Part shown: positions 34,721-42,650 of the stretch, one piece after another
Layout: each line of letters opens with the position of its first letter
Numbering within the stretch: the first letter of the stretch is position 1
NCBI GenBank assembly: GCA_023396065.1
Contig: JAEWXF010000027.1
Coordinates: forward strand, 1-64,000
From: Methanobacteriota archaeon
GTDB lineage: Archaea; Halobacteriota; Methanomicrobia; Methanomicrobiales; Methanocorpusculaceae
Reading direction: 5' to 3'
Length of the DNA: 64,000 bases
Translations under genes and position numbers: made by a program
The notes under the pieces: model-generated
Told to the model about the DNA's origin: nothing
What the model saw: the letters and a program-made list of their open reading frames with translations, nothing else
The model's database searches: none

Positions 34721-35844
34721 ATTTCCTGCGCAACTGTGGTCTTCGGCCCGCTCACAACCCGCGACCCGGTTTTCCGGATCAGCCGGTACTCTCCAATCAG
34801 AGACCCCATAACCTCCGGGCGGTTTGCCGCGACCAGCACCACATCCGGCTCAGCGACAAGATGTTCTGCCTCCGCCTCAGCATGTTCGCCCAGCTTAAAC
34901 CCGACGATTCTGATACCCCTTCCGTACAGACGGGAGATCAGCTTCTGCAGCGGTACAAGCTGCACCGAACATGCCTCACCGCTTGAAATCTTTCCCGCAT
35001 ACCGCACCGGGGCAAAGTCCGACACGGCAGCCGCACTGATATAGATGTCAGGGCGGTTGTGCTCCACCTCGTTCAGCACCGCATCCTGCATACCGGCTGC
35101 GGAGACGACCGGGACGTTTCGCACCAGCGGAATCGCCCCGTGCACGGCAGTATTGGAAACAACCGTAACCTCCGCACCCAGCCGGAACGCTTCCAGGGCA
35201 AGGGCACGTCCCATCGCACCACTGGACCGCGTCGTCAGAATCCGGACATCATCCAGCTCCTCGCGGCATGACCCGCTGGTAATCAGAACCCGCTTACCTT
35301 TCAGCGGCCATCCGGCAACCGCGCGCTCCGCATAGAGACATATCTCCTCAACTCCGGCAATCTTTGCCTTTTCCTCCTCGATTCGCGGCGGAACAACCGT
35401 GATCCCCAGAGACCGGAGTGTTTCAAGATTCTTCGCCACCACAGGGTGGCGGTACATCGACTCATGCATCGCAGGAACCACAACAACCGGCATCCCCCGG
35501 CCAATCGCCGTCGTTGCAAATGTGGTGACGGTCGTATCATCAATCCCGCAGGCAATCTTTCCTATCGTATTCGCCGTTGCCGGTGCAATCAGCAGAAGAT
35601 CCGCCTGACCGCCTTCCCCGCAGTAGAGAACATGCTCCACCATCCCGGTAATCTGCGTAATTACCGGCGACCCGCAGGCATAGGTCAGCGCGTCCGGATG
35701 AATAATCCCGCAGGCCGCAGGACTGAGAACCCCGGTCACCTCAGCACCTCTCCGCCTGAGTTCGTGGGCGAGCCGGACCGTCTCCACCGCGGCGATACTT
35801 CCCGAGACTGCAAGAACAATCCGTATATTTTCCAGTGTCTTCAT
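34702..35844 (-). CDS. coaBC: Bifunctional phosphopantothenoylcysteine decarboxylase/synthetase
   Basis: The 380-residue protein converts phosphopantothenate to phosphopantetheine. The CoaC flavoprotein half spans ~1-185 (VLAVSGSIAAVETVRLAHEL, ADLLLIAPATANTIGKIACG, VVPAMHESMYRHP). The CoaB half follows (KGKRVLITSGSCREELDDVR, TRSSGAMGRALA, YISAAAVSDF). The start ATG 35844 overlaps the taw2 stop (ATGA). An upstream in-frame ATG at 35874 lies inside taw2 and is less likely. Confidence 0.93.
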   Translation of the reverse strand: MKTLENIRIVLAVSGSIAAVETVRLAHELRRRGAEVTGVLSPAACGIIHPDALTYACGSPVITQITGMVEHVLYCGEGGQADLLLIAPATANTIGKIACGIDDTTVTTFATTAIGRGMPVVVVPAMHESMYRHPVVAKNLETLRSLGITVVPPRIEEEKAKIAGVEEICLYAERAVAGWPLKGKRVLITSGSCREELDDVRILTTRSSGAMGRALALEAFRLGAEVTVVSNTAVHGAIPLVRNVPVVSAAGMQDAVLNEVEHNRPDIYISAAAVSDFAPVRYAGKISSGEACSVQLVPLQKLISRLYGRGIRIVGFKLGEHAEAEAEHLVAEPDVVLVAANRPEVMGSLIGEYRLIRKTGSRVVSGPKTTVAQEIWRELL

Positions 35845-36710
35845 CCAAGCGTCACATCCCATACGCAGTGCCACACACGTGACGCGTACTTCTTTACTGT
35901 ATGTTCGCTCAGTGTATACGTAAAACCTGCTTTTTCAACAGCCACTGAGATCAGTTCCCGGCAGTCTCCAAGCCCGTGAACATGCAGGACCGTTCCCGCA
36001 GCCGCATGGGCAAGGGCAGTCTCTAAAAACCAGACCGCCTCAAAGTGTCCCATCAGAATCCGATCGTAGACTCCGGAGATATAATCCCGGCAGTCGCCGA
36101 GGACCGGAGTAACCCCATCCTCCAGATGATTGTCCCGGATATTTCGGCAGAGGTATTCGTAGGAGTCCGGGTTCAGCTCTATGGCATGCACACATGCCCC
36201 TGCCGCTGCCGCTGACAGCGTGAAATACCCGATCCCGGCGAACATATCACAGACCCGTTCGCCAGGCCGGATAAGCGTACGGAGCCGCTGTTTTTCTTCG
36301 CGGTTTCCCTGGGAAAACATGACCTTCGCCGGATGCAGCGTATAGGTAATCCCCGCTTCCCGGAACATTACCTCATGCGGGGTTCCGTACAGTACGCGCA
36401 CCTGCGGTATGCGCAGAACTCCTGCGTGACTCTCCGCAGAGAGAATACAGGCGGGGTGTTCCCAGCGGATCAGATCCTGCAGTTCCTCATCATCCGGCAC
36501 CTTGCCGTGCAGAAGCAGGGTATCTCCCATCTTCTGATATCCGGTACCCTGATACGGCAGCCGCTCGGGCAGCTCCTCATCATACGGGAATCCCTCGCGA
36601 ACCGGAACATAGGCATATCCTTCCCGGCAGTACGGGCGCCGGGACGCATCTACCCAAGAGTCACCAATCACTGACCGGAGGTTCTGCTTCGGCACTTTCC
36701 TGACGTTCAT
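35841..36710 (-). CDS. Taw2/TYW2-like tRNA wyosine aminocarboxypropyltransferase
   Basis: The 289-residue product starts MNVRKVPKQNLRSVIGDSWV at ATG 36710, which matches family N-termini. The next ATG upstream adds five residues. It is a Trm5-related class I SAM enzyme. The SAM site is CDMFAGIGYFTLSAAAAG and the acidic residue is in HAIELNPDSYEYL. The motif DRILMGHFEAVWFL replaces the NLP motif of Trm5 methyltransferases and points to Taw2. That enzyme transfers the aminocarboxypropyl group of SAM to 4-demethylwyosine at tRNA-Phe G37. It overlaps nmd3 by 50 bases. Confidence 0.8.
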   Translation of the reverse strand: MNVRKVPKQNLRSVIGDSWVDASRRPYCREGYAYVPVREGFPYDEELPERLPYQGTGYQKMGDTLLLHGKVPDDEELQDLIRWEHPACILSAESHAGVLRIPQVRVLYGTPHEVMFREAGITYTLHPAKVMFSQGNREEKQRLRTLIRPGERVCDMFAGIGYFTLSAAAAGACVHAIELNPDSYEYLCRNIRDNHLEDGVTPVLGDCRDYISGVYDRILMGHFEAVWFLETALAHAAAGTVLHVHGLGDCRELISVAVEKAGFTYTLSEHTVKKYASRVWHCVWDVTLG

Positions 36711-37752
36711 CCTTTCCTGCCACAATCAGTGCATCATGATCGCGGAGCACAAGAACCGCATCCCCGGGTTCCGCCCCGATCCATGCATAATCCGCAATCT
36801 CTGCCACCGCCCGGGTGACCGGGTCCAGCACGCCGAGAATGCCCGCATCCCGATAGACAACCTCCGCACTCTCGGCTGTCCGAATGTTCCCGATCAGCGG
36901 GTCTTCATCGTTTTCCCGGAAACTGCGGGAAAGTCCGGACTTCAGATCCTGAACAAACAGGGTATCTTTGGTCTGGCGGGATATCCGGAAGTATCCTTTC
37001 TCATGGAGGATCACATCGCCGCGGGAGAAACGCGGAAGGCGGATAGAGTAGGTGACCCGGTAGAGTTTCACACCGGCTTTCTCTCCGACGAGCTTGGGGT
37101 GCGTGGTAAATGTTCCGCCAAGCGCCCCGCAGATGTCGTGGGAGATCGCGCTGCCGATGGTCTGCGAACTGAAGATGATGTCAATACCGTCTTTCTGCTC
37201 ATCGATATCGGAGATAAAGGAGAGCCGGTCGCCGGCGGTCTGCAGCTGGTCCTCGATCTGATAGGCAATTTCTGCGGCTTTCCGGAGTTCGTAGGGTGTG
37301 GGTTTGCGCCCCGTGGCCCGCACCTGAATGACTCCTTCGTAGTAGCTGCCACTGATGCGGCAGCAGCGGTCGCACTGTTCCCGCGCCCAGACGATCTTTA
37401 CTTTCTGGGTGGTTTCGACGGGGAGGCCGTAGAGGGTTCCGGAGACGAAGACGGTGGCAAGCGAACGGTTAATGCTGACGTCCACGATGTGGATGTCCTT
37501 CTGAATGTCTTTTACGTCTTTGTGGAGAGAGATTGCCGCGTTGACAAGCATGTTGGCGAGTTCGTCACGGTCCATTTTGGCGTCAGACCAGATTCCTGCG
37601 GTTTTCGTGGATTCACAGGTCGGGCAGATGATGCACTGAACACGCGGCTCTATGGTGATCCAGACGGTTTCCTTCATCCGGCAGGCCCCGCAGAGTTCTC
37701 CGTTTTCGGACGGCGCACCGCATTTGGGACAAAATCCTGTGGTGAGACTCAT
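36661..37752 (-). CDS. NMD3-related zinc protein
   Basis: The 363-residue protein has an N-terminal zinc region (CPKCGAPSENGELCGAC, CIICPTC) and the NMD3 family body (VKIVWAREQCDRCCRISGSY). A C-terminal beta-rich domain follows. In eukaryotes NMD3 adapts the large ribosomal subunit for export; the archaeal protein presumably acts in 50S maturation. It lies 2 bases after the DUF424 gene and overlaps taw2, giving a translation-related start to this operon. Confidence 0.88.
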   Translation of the reverse strand: MSLTTGFCPKCGAPSENGELCGACRMKETVWITIEPRVQCIICPTCESTKTAGIWSDAKMDRDELANMLVNAAISLHKDVKDIQKDIHIVDVSINRSLATVFVSGTLYGLPVETTQKVKIVWAREQCDRCCRISGSYYEGVIQVRATGRKPTPYELRKAAEIAYQIEDQLQTAGDRLSFISDIDEQKDGIDIIFSSQTIGSAISHDICGALGGTFTTHPKLVGEKAGVKLYRVTYSIRLPRFSRGDVILHEKGYFRISRQTKDTLFVQDLKSGLSRSFRENDEDPLIGNIRTAESAEVVYRDAGILGVLDPVTRAVAEIADYAWIGAEPGDAVLVLRDHDALIVAGKDERQESAEAEPPVSDW

Positions 37753-37754
37753 AT

Positions 37755-38048
37755 TCAGATTCCGTATATCTGGGCGTGAGGAATTTCCCCGATCATAATG
37801 CAGGACTCGCGGGTGATGATGCCTGCGGCGATAGCAAGGTCACAGACGCGTTTGCCGATAAGGTTGGCATTGGTTGCGGCGGTGAGTGCGGCGAGGACTT
37901 CTTCCTCTGTTGCGCGGCAGGTTCCGTAAAATCCCGGATCAACGATGATGTCGCAGGCCGGGCAGGAGAGAGTGGTGTTGAGGAGTTCCCGGTCGCAGAC
38001 GGCGACAACATCTCCCTGACCGGGAATATCGTGGATTTTGAGATACAT
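37755..38048 (-). CDS. DUF424 family protein
   Basis: The 97-residue product begins MYLKIHDIPGQGDVVAVCDR and contains FYGTCRATEEEVLAALTAAT and NLIGKRVCDLAIAAGII, the DUF424 pattern seen only in archaea. Its function is unknown. The gene commonly neighbours nmd3, as here, hinting at a translation role. It diverges from the barrel gene at 38144 across 95 bases. Confidence 0.88.
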   Translation of the reverse strand: MYLKIHDIPGQGDVVAVCDRELLNTTLSCPACDIIVDPGFYGTCRATEEEVLAALTAATNANLIGKRVCDLAIAAGIITRESCIMIGEIPHAQIYGI

Positions 38049-38111
38049 ATCTGTGGAAACTGTATTGGGCGGGTGAGGTGAAGAGGGTTGTTGTAGACGA
38101 CAGGGTTATAC

Positions 38112-38120
38112 TTATAAAAT
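38112..38120 (+). promoter_or_regulatory. TATA box for the 38144 operon
   Basis: TTATAAAAT is centred 28 bases before ATG 38144, fitting a leaderless transcript. Confidence 0.6.
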
Positions 38121-38143
38121 ATCGGGGGACACATAGGTAAATC

Positions 38144-38866
38144 ATGTATTCTCTCTCCACCCACTGCCTCCACGCAGAACCGCTTGAGAGTGCTCTGGAT
38201 AAACTGGCTCCTCATACGAAGCATGTTGAGATCATGAGTGACGGGCCGCATCTGCTGACCGATACGAAGCTGCTGGAGTCCTACAGCTTTACCTACAGCA
38301 TTCACGCACCGTCACGCGGGGTGAATCTTGCGTCTGTCCTGGAACCGATCCGGCGTGCATCGGTTGAGGTGATTGCAGATACGTTTGCTTTGGCCGCTGA
38401 GGTGGATGCAGCCGTAGTTGTGCATCCCGGCTACTTTGCCTGGGAGTATGAGTATGAACTGGCCGAGCAGCATCTCCGGGCGTCTTTAGCCCAGATCCGG
38501 GCTGAGTCTGTTCAGTACGGGGTGACCTATTTTATCGAGAATATGGGGAACTGGGGATACTTTTTCCTGAAAGAACCAAAGGATCTGCCGCTGTTAAACG
38601 GTGCCCTGTTCTGCCTGGATGTCGGACACGCAAATGAGTGCGGAAATCTCGCCGAATTCCTGAAGGAGCCGTTTGCCCACGTGCATCTGCATGACAACAA
38701 CGGTGATCATGACAGTCATGCGGCGGTCGGAGAAGGGAATATTGACTTTGATGCGGTTCTGGCCCGTGTCCGGGAAAACAGGATTGCGGTCCCGGTCATT
38801 GAGGTTGAATCCTTTGACGGTGCGCTTCGGACGCTGAAAACCCTGACTGAACGTTACGGGCCATGA
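38144..38866 (+). CDS. Xylose-isomerase-like TIM barrel (AP endonuclease 2 family)
   Basis: The 240-residue product has the metal-ligand pattern of this superfamily: YSIHAP, VVVHPGYF, TYFIENMGNWGYF, LDVGHANECG and HVHLHDNNGDHDSH, with a final Glu in VIEVESFDG. Family members are sugar isomerases, epimerases or DNA endonucleases; the short length and lack of DNA-binding loops favour a small-molecule enzyme. A paralogue lies at 40730-41509. It overlaps the following membrane-protein gene (ATGA). Confidence 0.82.
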   Translation: MYSLSTHCLHAEPLESALDKLAPHTKHVEIMSDGPHLLTDTKLLESYSFTYSIHAPSRGVNLASVLEPIRRASVEVIADTFALAAEVDAAVVVHPGYFAWEYEYELAEQHLRASLAQIRAESVQYGVTYFIENMGNWGYFFLKEPKDLPLLNGALFCLDVGHANECGNLAEFLKEPFAHVHLHDNNGDHDSHAAVGEGNIDFDAVLARVRENRIAVPVIEVESFDGALRTLKTLTERYGP

Positions 38867-39624
38867 GTCAGAAACCGGTGTTTTCTGTATGGGAGTTGCG
38901 CTTGATCGCGGCCCTGCTCTGTGCGTCCGTTCTGATGTATGCGGTGAAGTTTCTGGTGTTCGGGGACAATGGCGAGAGTAATACTCTTTCCTATATTTTT
39001 AACAGCCTTGGATTTCTCCCGATCAATATCCTGATTGTGACGCTGATTATTAACCGGCTGCTTACCATGCGGGCCAAGCGGGAACAGCAGGAGAAGATGA
39101 AGATGGTTGTGGGTATCTTTTTCTCGGAGATGGGATCTGCGCTGCTGAAGCTGTTTGTTTCCTGTGATCCGTCGGCGGATGCGCTGCGGCATGTTCTGAC
39201 GGTACAGAAGTCCTGGACTCCGGCGGATTTTGCCCGGGCTGCTCAGCAGATTGACTCTCTGCCGATGCTGGCCAGTCCGTCTGCTGATGATCTGATGAGG
39301 ATTCGCGATCTGCTCCGCACGCATCATGATTTCCTGCTCAGGCTGATTGAAAATCCGATGCTGCTGGAACAGAGCCTCATTCCAAAACTGCTGCAGGATT
39401 TATTTCATCTGGAAGAGGAGTTATCCAGCCGGGGTGATATCGCTGCCCTACCGCAGTCGGATATTGCTCATCTGGGCGGTGATGTGAACCGTGTCTATGG
39501 GAATCTGGCGTCCGTGTGGCTGGATCATATGGAGTATCTGAGCAGGTATTATCCGTATCTGTTGTCGCTGTCAATCCGGAAAAGTCCGTTTGCCCTGCAT
39601 GCAGATGTGGTTGTGCGGGAGTGA
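38863..39624 (+). CDS. Uncharacterised membrane protein with two N-terminal helices
   Basis: The 253-residue product has helices at ~10-32 (LRLIAALLCASVLMYAVKFL) and ~44-65 (LGFLPINILIVTLIINRLL). A long helical cytosolic domain follows (KREQQEKMKMVVGIFFSEMG...LRTHHDFLLRLIENPMLLEQ...FHLEEELSSRGD). I recognise no named family. The layout resembles predicted membrane-anchored helical proteins found beside unrelated genes in methanogens. The ATGA overlap ties its translation to the upstream barrel enzyme. Confidence 0.75.
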   Translation: MSQKPVFSVWELRLIAALLCASVLMYAVKFLVFGDNGESNTLSYIFNSLGFLPINILIVTLIINRLLTMRAKREQQEKMKMVVGIFFSEMGSALLKLFVSCDPSADALRHVLTVQKSWTPADFARAAQQIDSLPMLASPSADDLMRIRDLLRTHHDFLLRLIENPMLLEQSLIPKLLQDLFHLEEELSSRGDIAALPQSDIAHLGGDVNRVYGNLASVWLDHMEYLSRYYPYLLSLSIRKSPFALHADVVVRE

Positions 39625-39692
39625 GGAGGCTTTCCGGAGATGTTCATATATATCAGGGATACTAACAGTATGCACAGGAAGTACGATTTTCT

Positions 39693-40151
39693 ATGACAGT
39701 TCCCTCACGAAAACCCGATGATATTATGGCAGAATACCTGCTTGCCGGGGCAAAAATGCTTGCAGAACTCTGTCCCAACTGCTCCGCCCCGCTGTTTGAA
39801 GTGAACGGTAAAAAACTCTGTGTGGTGTGTGCACAGAATCCGTCTCCTTCCCCGGCCCCGGATGCAGGCCGCAAACCTGCATCCGTCCCGGAGAACGTCC
39901 GGGTTATTGTCCGAGAGCCCGCAGCGGGGGCTCTTGAGACGTCTCAAGCGCCTACGGTGCTTGGACTTCTGCCAAAGTATGCTCAGCCGCAGACGGAAAC
40001 TCCTGTTTCCGGTGACATCCCTGCTATGCTTGACGCCCTGATTCTCGGATTTTGCAGACGTGCCGAAGCGGAGCCGGATCCGGCACGCTGTCTCACCTAT
40101 ATGGAATGTATCAGAACCGCCGCAGAGTCGCGGGTAATTCTCCGCCGGTGA
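39693..40151 (+). CDS. Sjogren/scleroderma autoantigen 1-type zinc-ribbon protein
   Basis: The 152-residue product carries the conserved archaeal and eukaryotic domain MAEYLLAGAKMLAELCPNCS with a second pair CVVC, a zinc ribbon of the autoantigen p27 family. A Pro/Ala-rich linker (~50-105) separates it from a C-terminal helical part. The linker DNA holds a chain of palindromes (39861-39963). A TATATATC box lies about 40 bases before the ATG. The molecular role is unknown; the family has been linked to chromosome or replication functions only loosely. Confidence 0.8.
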   Translation: MTVPSRKPDDIMAEYLLAGAKMLAELCPNCSAPLFEVNGKKLCVVCAQNPSPSPAPDAGRKPASVPENVRVIVREPAAGALETSQAPTVLGLLPKYAQPQTETPVSGDIPAMLDALILGFCRRAEAEPDPARCLTYMECIRTAAESRVILRR

Positions 40152-40193
40152 GAACGACGCTTTCATGAGTTTCGCAGTGCAACAGATACAGAC

Positions 40194-40733
40194 ATGAAGG
40201 TTATCGGTGTTGTCGGGTATCCGGCGAGCGGGAAAGGGGAGTTCTCCCGGGTTGCCGGAGAGATTGGCATTCCCGTGGTTGTGATGGGGGATATGATCCG
40301 ACGGCGCGTGGATGCCGCAGGTCAGCCGCGGACTGACGCATATATCGGTGAGGCGGCCCGGCAGCTGCGGGCTGAACTGGGTATGGACGCGGTGGCAATT
40401 CTGACCGCTCAGGATGTCGACCTGCTCAACGCAGACACTGTTGTCATCGACGGTATCCGGGGTGATGCCGAGGTCCGGTACTTCCGTTCACATTTTCCGG
40501 ATTTTACCCTCGTTGCAGTCCGCGCCTCTTTTGCAACCCGCCTTGCCCGGATGCAGTCGCGGGGCAGGTCGGATGATACAGTTACCGCTGAGACCCTGAC
40601 CGCCCGGGATGTCCGGGAAGATTCATTTGGTCTGGCACGGGCAATGGAGCTTGCCGACCTCGTGATTGAAAACGAATCCGACCGGGAAACCTATGAGGCG
40701 GAGGTCTGCGCCTGTCTTCGGGGAACCGCATGA
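40194..40733 (+). CDS. UPF0200 P-loop nucleotide kinase-like protein
   Basis: The 179-residue product has a Walker A GYPASGKGEFS near 8-18, GDMIRRRVDAAG, and VIDGIRGDAEVRYFR as the Walker B/substrate region. A lid follows (RLARMQSRGRSDD). It matches the archaeal UPF0200 family, related to adenylate and dephospho-CoA kinases. The substrate is not established. Its stop overlaps the start of the next barrel gene. Confidence 0.85.
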   Translation: MKVIGVVGYPASGKGEFSRVAGEIGIPVVVMGDMIRRRVDAAGQPRTDAYIGEAARQLRAELGMDAVAILTAQDVDLLNADTVVIDGIRGDAEVRYFRSHFPDFTLVAVRASFATRLARMQSRGRSDDTVTAETLTARDVREDSFGLARAMELADLVIENESDRETYEAEVCACLRGTA

Positions 40734-41509
40734 AAATCTACTTTGCTTCGTCACGTTTGTCCCTGAAAGACCCGGCAACCTGGGTTGCGGGAATTGCCGA
40801 TGCAGGGTTTGACGGCTGGGAAGTATCCATGGACGGACGGTTTCACCGCATCGCAGACCTTGCTGTGATGATCCCGGAGATCCGGCGGGTTCTGGATGAA
40901 ACCGGTCTGGAAGGTTCCCTGCATGCGCCGTTCAGCGGCTTGAATCCCGGTTCCCTGAATGCGGACATCTGGAATGCTACCGTGTCCCAGCTCACTGCCT
41001 GTATTGAGGCAGCCCCTGAGATCAGCGACAGGATCGTACTGCATCCCGGATATCTGGAACCCAACGCCCGGGAAACCTCTTCCGGTTCCTGGCAGAAACA
41101 GAAAGAGGCCGTCATCCGTCTTGGCGAGGCAGCCGAGCGGTGCGGTGTTACGGCGTGTCTTGAAAACATGCCGAATCTGGAAGATTTTTACTGCCGTGAT
41201 CCGTATGAGCTGGACGGGTTTGCCGACGGTGTTCCCGGCATACGGATGACGTTTGATCTCGGGCACGCAAATACGAATGGAAATCTGGATTCGTTCTGTC
41301 AGGTCGTTCTCCCCAAAGCATACCATATGCATATTCATGATAATTTCGGGAAGTACGATGAACACCTGCCTCTCAGGAAGGGGTCTATTCCTTGGGAAAA
41401 AATCATGCCGAAGATTGTCCGTTCCTATCGGGGAGATATTATCGTGGTTGAGGGCCGCAATCCCGCCGAAGGGAAGGCAAGTCTGGAATTTTTGCGGGAG
41501 TGGTTCTGA
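40730..41509 (+). CDS. Xylose-isomerase-like TIM barrel, second copy
   Basis: The 259-residue product has the same fold and metal-ligand pattern as the 38144 gene: GSLHAPFSGLNP, VLHPGYLEP, ACLENMPNLEDF, TFDLGHANTNG and HMHIHDNFGKYDEH, ending in VVEGRNPAEG. The two proteins share HP-GY, EN-M and D-GHAN elements, so they are paralogues. They may act on related sugar phosphates. It abuts rnz with no gap. Confidence 0.85.
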   Translation: MKIYFASSRLSLKDPATWVAGIADAGFDGWEVSMDGRFHRIADLAVMIPEIRRVLDETGLEGSLHAPFSGLNPGSLNADIWNATVSQLTACIEAAPEISDRIVLHPGYLEPNARETSSGSWQKQKEAVIRLGEAAERCGVTACLENMPNLEDFYCRDPYELDGFADGVPGIRMTFDLGHANTNGNLDSFCQVVLPKAYHMHIHDNFGKYDEHLPLRKGSIPWEKIMPKIVRSYRGDIIVVEGRNPAEGKASLEFLREWF

Positions 41510-42448
41510 ATGGCCGGCGGCGAGACGCTGTTTGTGCATTTTCTTGGAACGGCGGGGGCACTGCCGACACCGAACCGGAATCCGTCCTGTGTTATGATCC
41601 GCCGGGGTTCGGATACTCTCCTCTTCGACTGCGGTGAAGGGGCACAGCAGCAGATGATGCGGGCAAAAACCGGGTTTGTGGTGAATGCTATCTTTGTGAC
41701 CCACTGGCACGCTGATCATTATCTCGGAATCTTCGGACTGATTGAGACTATGGCGTTTAACGGCCGGTCAGAGCCGCTGACCATCTACGGACCCAAAGGA
41801 GTCGGCGGGTTTGTGGAGATTATCCGGACACTGACTCCGAAGATTCCGTTTGTGCTGACCGCGGTTGAGGTTGCCGACGGGGATGTGACCCTGTTTGACG
41901 GGTACTCGGTGGTCGCGTTTAAGACGTATCATGGGATGGAGAGTGTCGGCTATGTGCTGGAAGAGGATATGCGGCCTGGCAGGTTCGACCGGGAGACGGC
42001 AGTCGCCCTCGGTGTTCCGCCGGGTCCTCTGTTCGGGAGACTCCAGCGGGGTGAGACGGTACGGATTATCCGCGACGGGCAGGAGGTTACCGTGGCTCCG
42101 GAACAGGTTGTCGGGGACCGCAGACGCGGACGAAAGGTGGTGTATACCGGAGATACACGGCCGGTCCGGAACAAAAATGATCTGCTGGAGGGTGCGGACC
42201 TGCTGATTCATGAGGCAACTTTTGATGACGAAGAAGGCGCCGCCCGGGCAAAAGAGGTGTGGCATTCGACGGCACGGGAAGCGGGAGCGGTTGCGGCTGC
42301 GGTCCGGCCGAAGATTCTGGCGCTGGTGCATTTCAGTTCCCGGTATACTTCAGCGGCCGGTCACCTCCGGGACGCTCAGGAGGAGTTTGACGGTGAGATC
42401 ATCGCACCGGCAGACCTGACGATGATAGAAATCCCGTTCGAGAAGTAA
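41510..42448 (+). CDS. rnz: Ribonuclease Z
   Basis: The endonuclease removes 3' trailers of pre-tRNAs that lack or carry CCA. The 312-residue short form has the zinc motif THWHADHYLG (H65, H67, D69, H70), the N-terminal FLGTAGALPTPNRNPSC, the exosite region, the later GDTRPVRN and a final HFSSRY. Translation starts on the base after the barrel gene's stop (TGAATG). The tRNA genes in this window are mixed: tRNA-Tyr encodes CCA and tRNA-Asp does not. Confidence 0.94.
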   Translation: MAGGETLFVHFLGTAGALPTPNRNPSCVMIRRGSDTLLFDCGEGAQQQMMRAKTGFVVNAIFVTHWHADHYLGIFGLIETMAFNGRSEPLTIYGPKGVGGFVEIIRTLTPKIPFVLTAVEVADGDVTLFDGYSVVAFKTYHGMESVGYVLEEDMRPGRFDRETAVALGVPPGPLFGRLQRGETVRIIRDGQEVTVAPEQVVGDRRRGRKVVYTGDTRPVRNKNDLLEGADLLIHEATFDDEEGAARAKEVWHSTAREAGAVAAAVRPKILALVHFSSRYTSAAGHLRDAQEEFDGEIIAPADLTMIEIPFEK

Positions 42449-42455
42449 CGCGGGG

Positions 42456-42506
42456 GCCGTGCGAAGCGGGATACTTCTGCAGGCGGGGACAACCGCTTCG
42501 CACGGC
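42456..42506 (+). terminator. Large inverted repeat after rnz
   Basis: GCCGTGCGAAGCGG (42456-42469) and CCGCTTCGCACGGC (42493-42506) are perfect 14-bp arms around a 23-base loop, starting 8 bases after the rnz stop. There is no T run, so it may be a 3'-end stabiliser rather than a classic terminator. Confidence 0.55.
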
Positions 42507-42557
42507 TTCGCCGCCCTCCGGGGACTACTGTGACCCCACCCCGGCACCGGTGGTTTT

Positions 42558-42646
42558 GGTATCAGAACTTCAATATTTTCTATTGTCCCTATAGAAAGGA
42601 CTGATACCTTCTCCCTTCCAATACATAGGTATCCAAAGGAGATACC
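42558..42646 (+). promoter_or_regulatory. ppk leader with competing hairpins over the ribosome site
   Basis: Four matching half-sites alternate in the leader: GGTATC (42558-42563), GATACCT (42603-42609), AGGTATC (42627-42633), GATACC (42641-42646). Half-sites 3 and 4 form a hairpin whose loop and arm cover the ribosome site AAAGGAGA (42635-42642). Half-sites 2 and 3 pair over 7 bases and would free that site. Sites 1 and 2 can pair too. This could be a translational switch for polyphosphate kinase. Confidence 0.45.
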
Positions 42647-42650
42647 GAAA

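Noticed and set aside
36736..37779. 347-codon frame antisense to nmd3
   Set aside because: Gly/Asp-rich shadow of a recognisable NMD3 gene in the operon.
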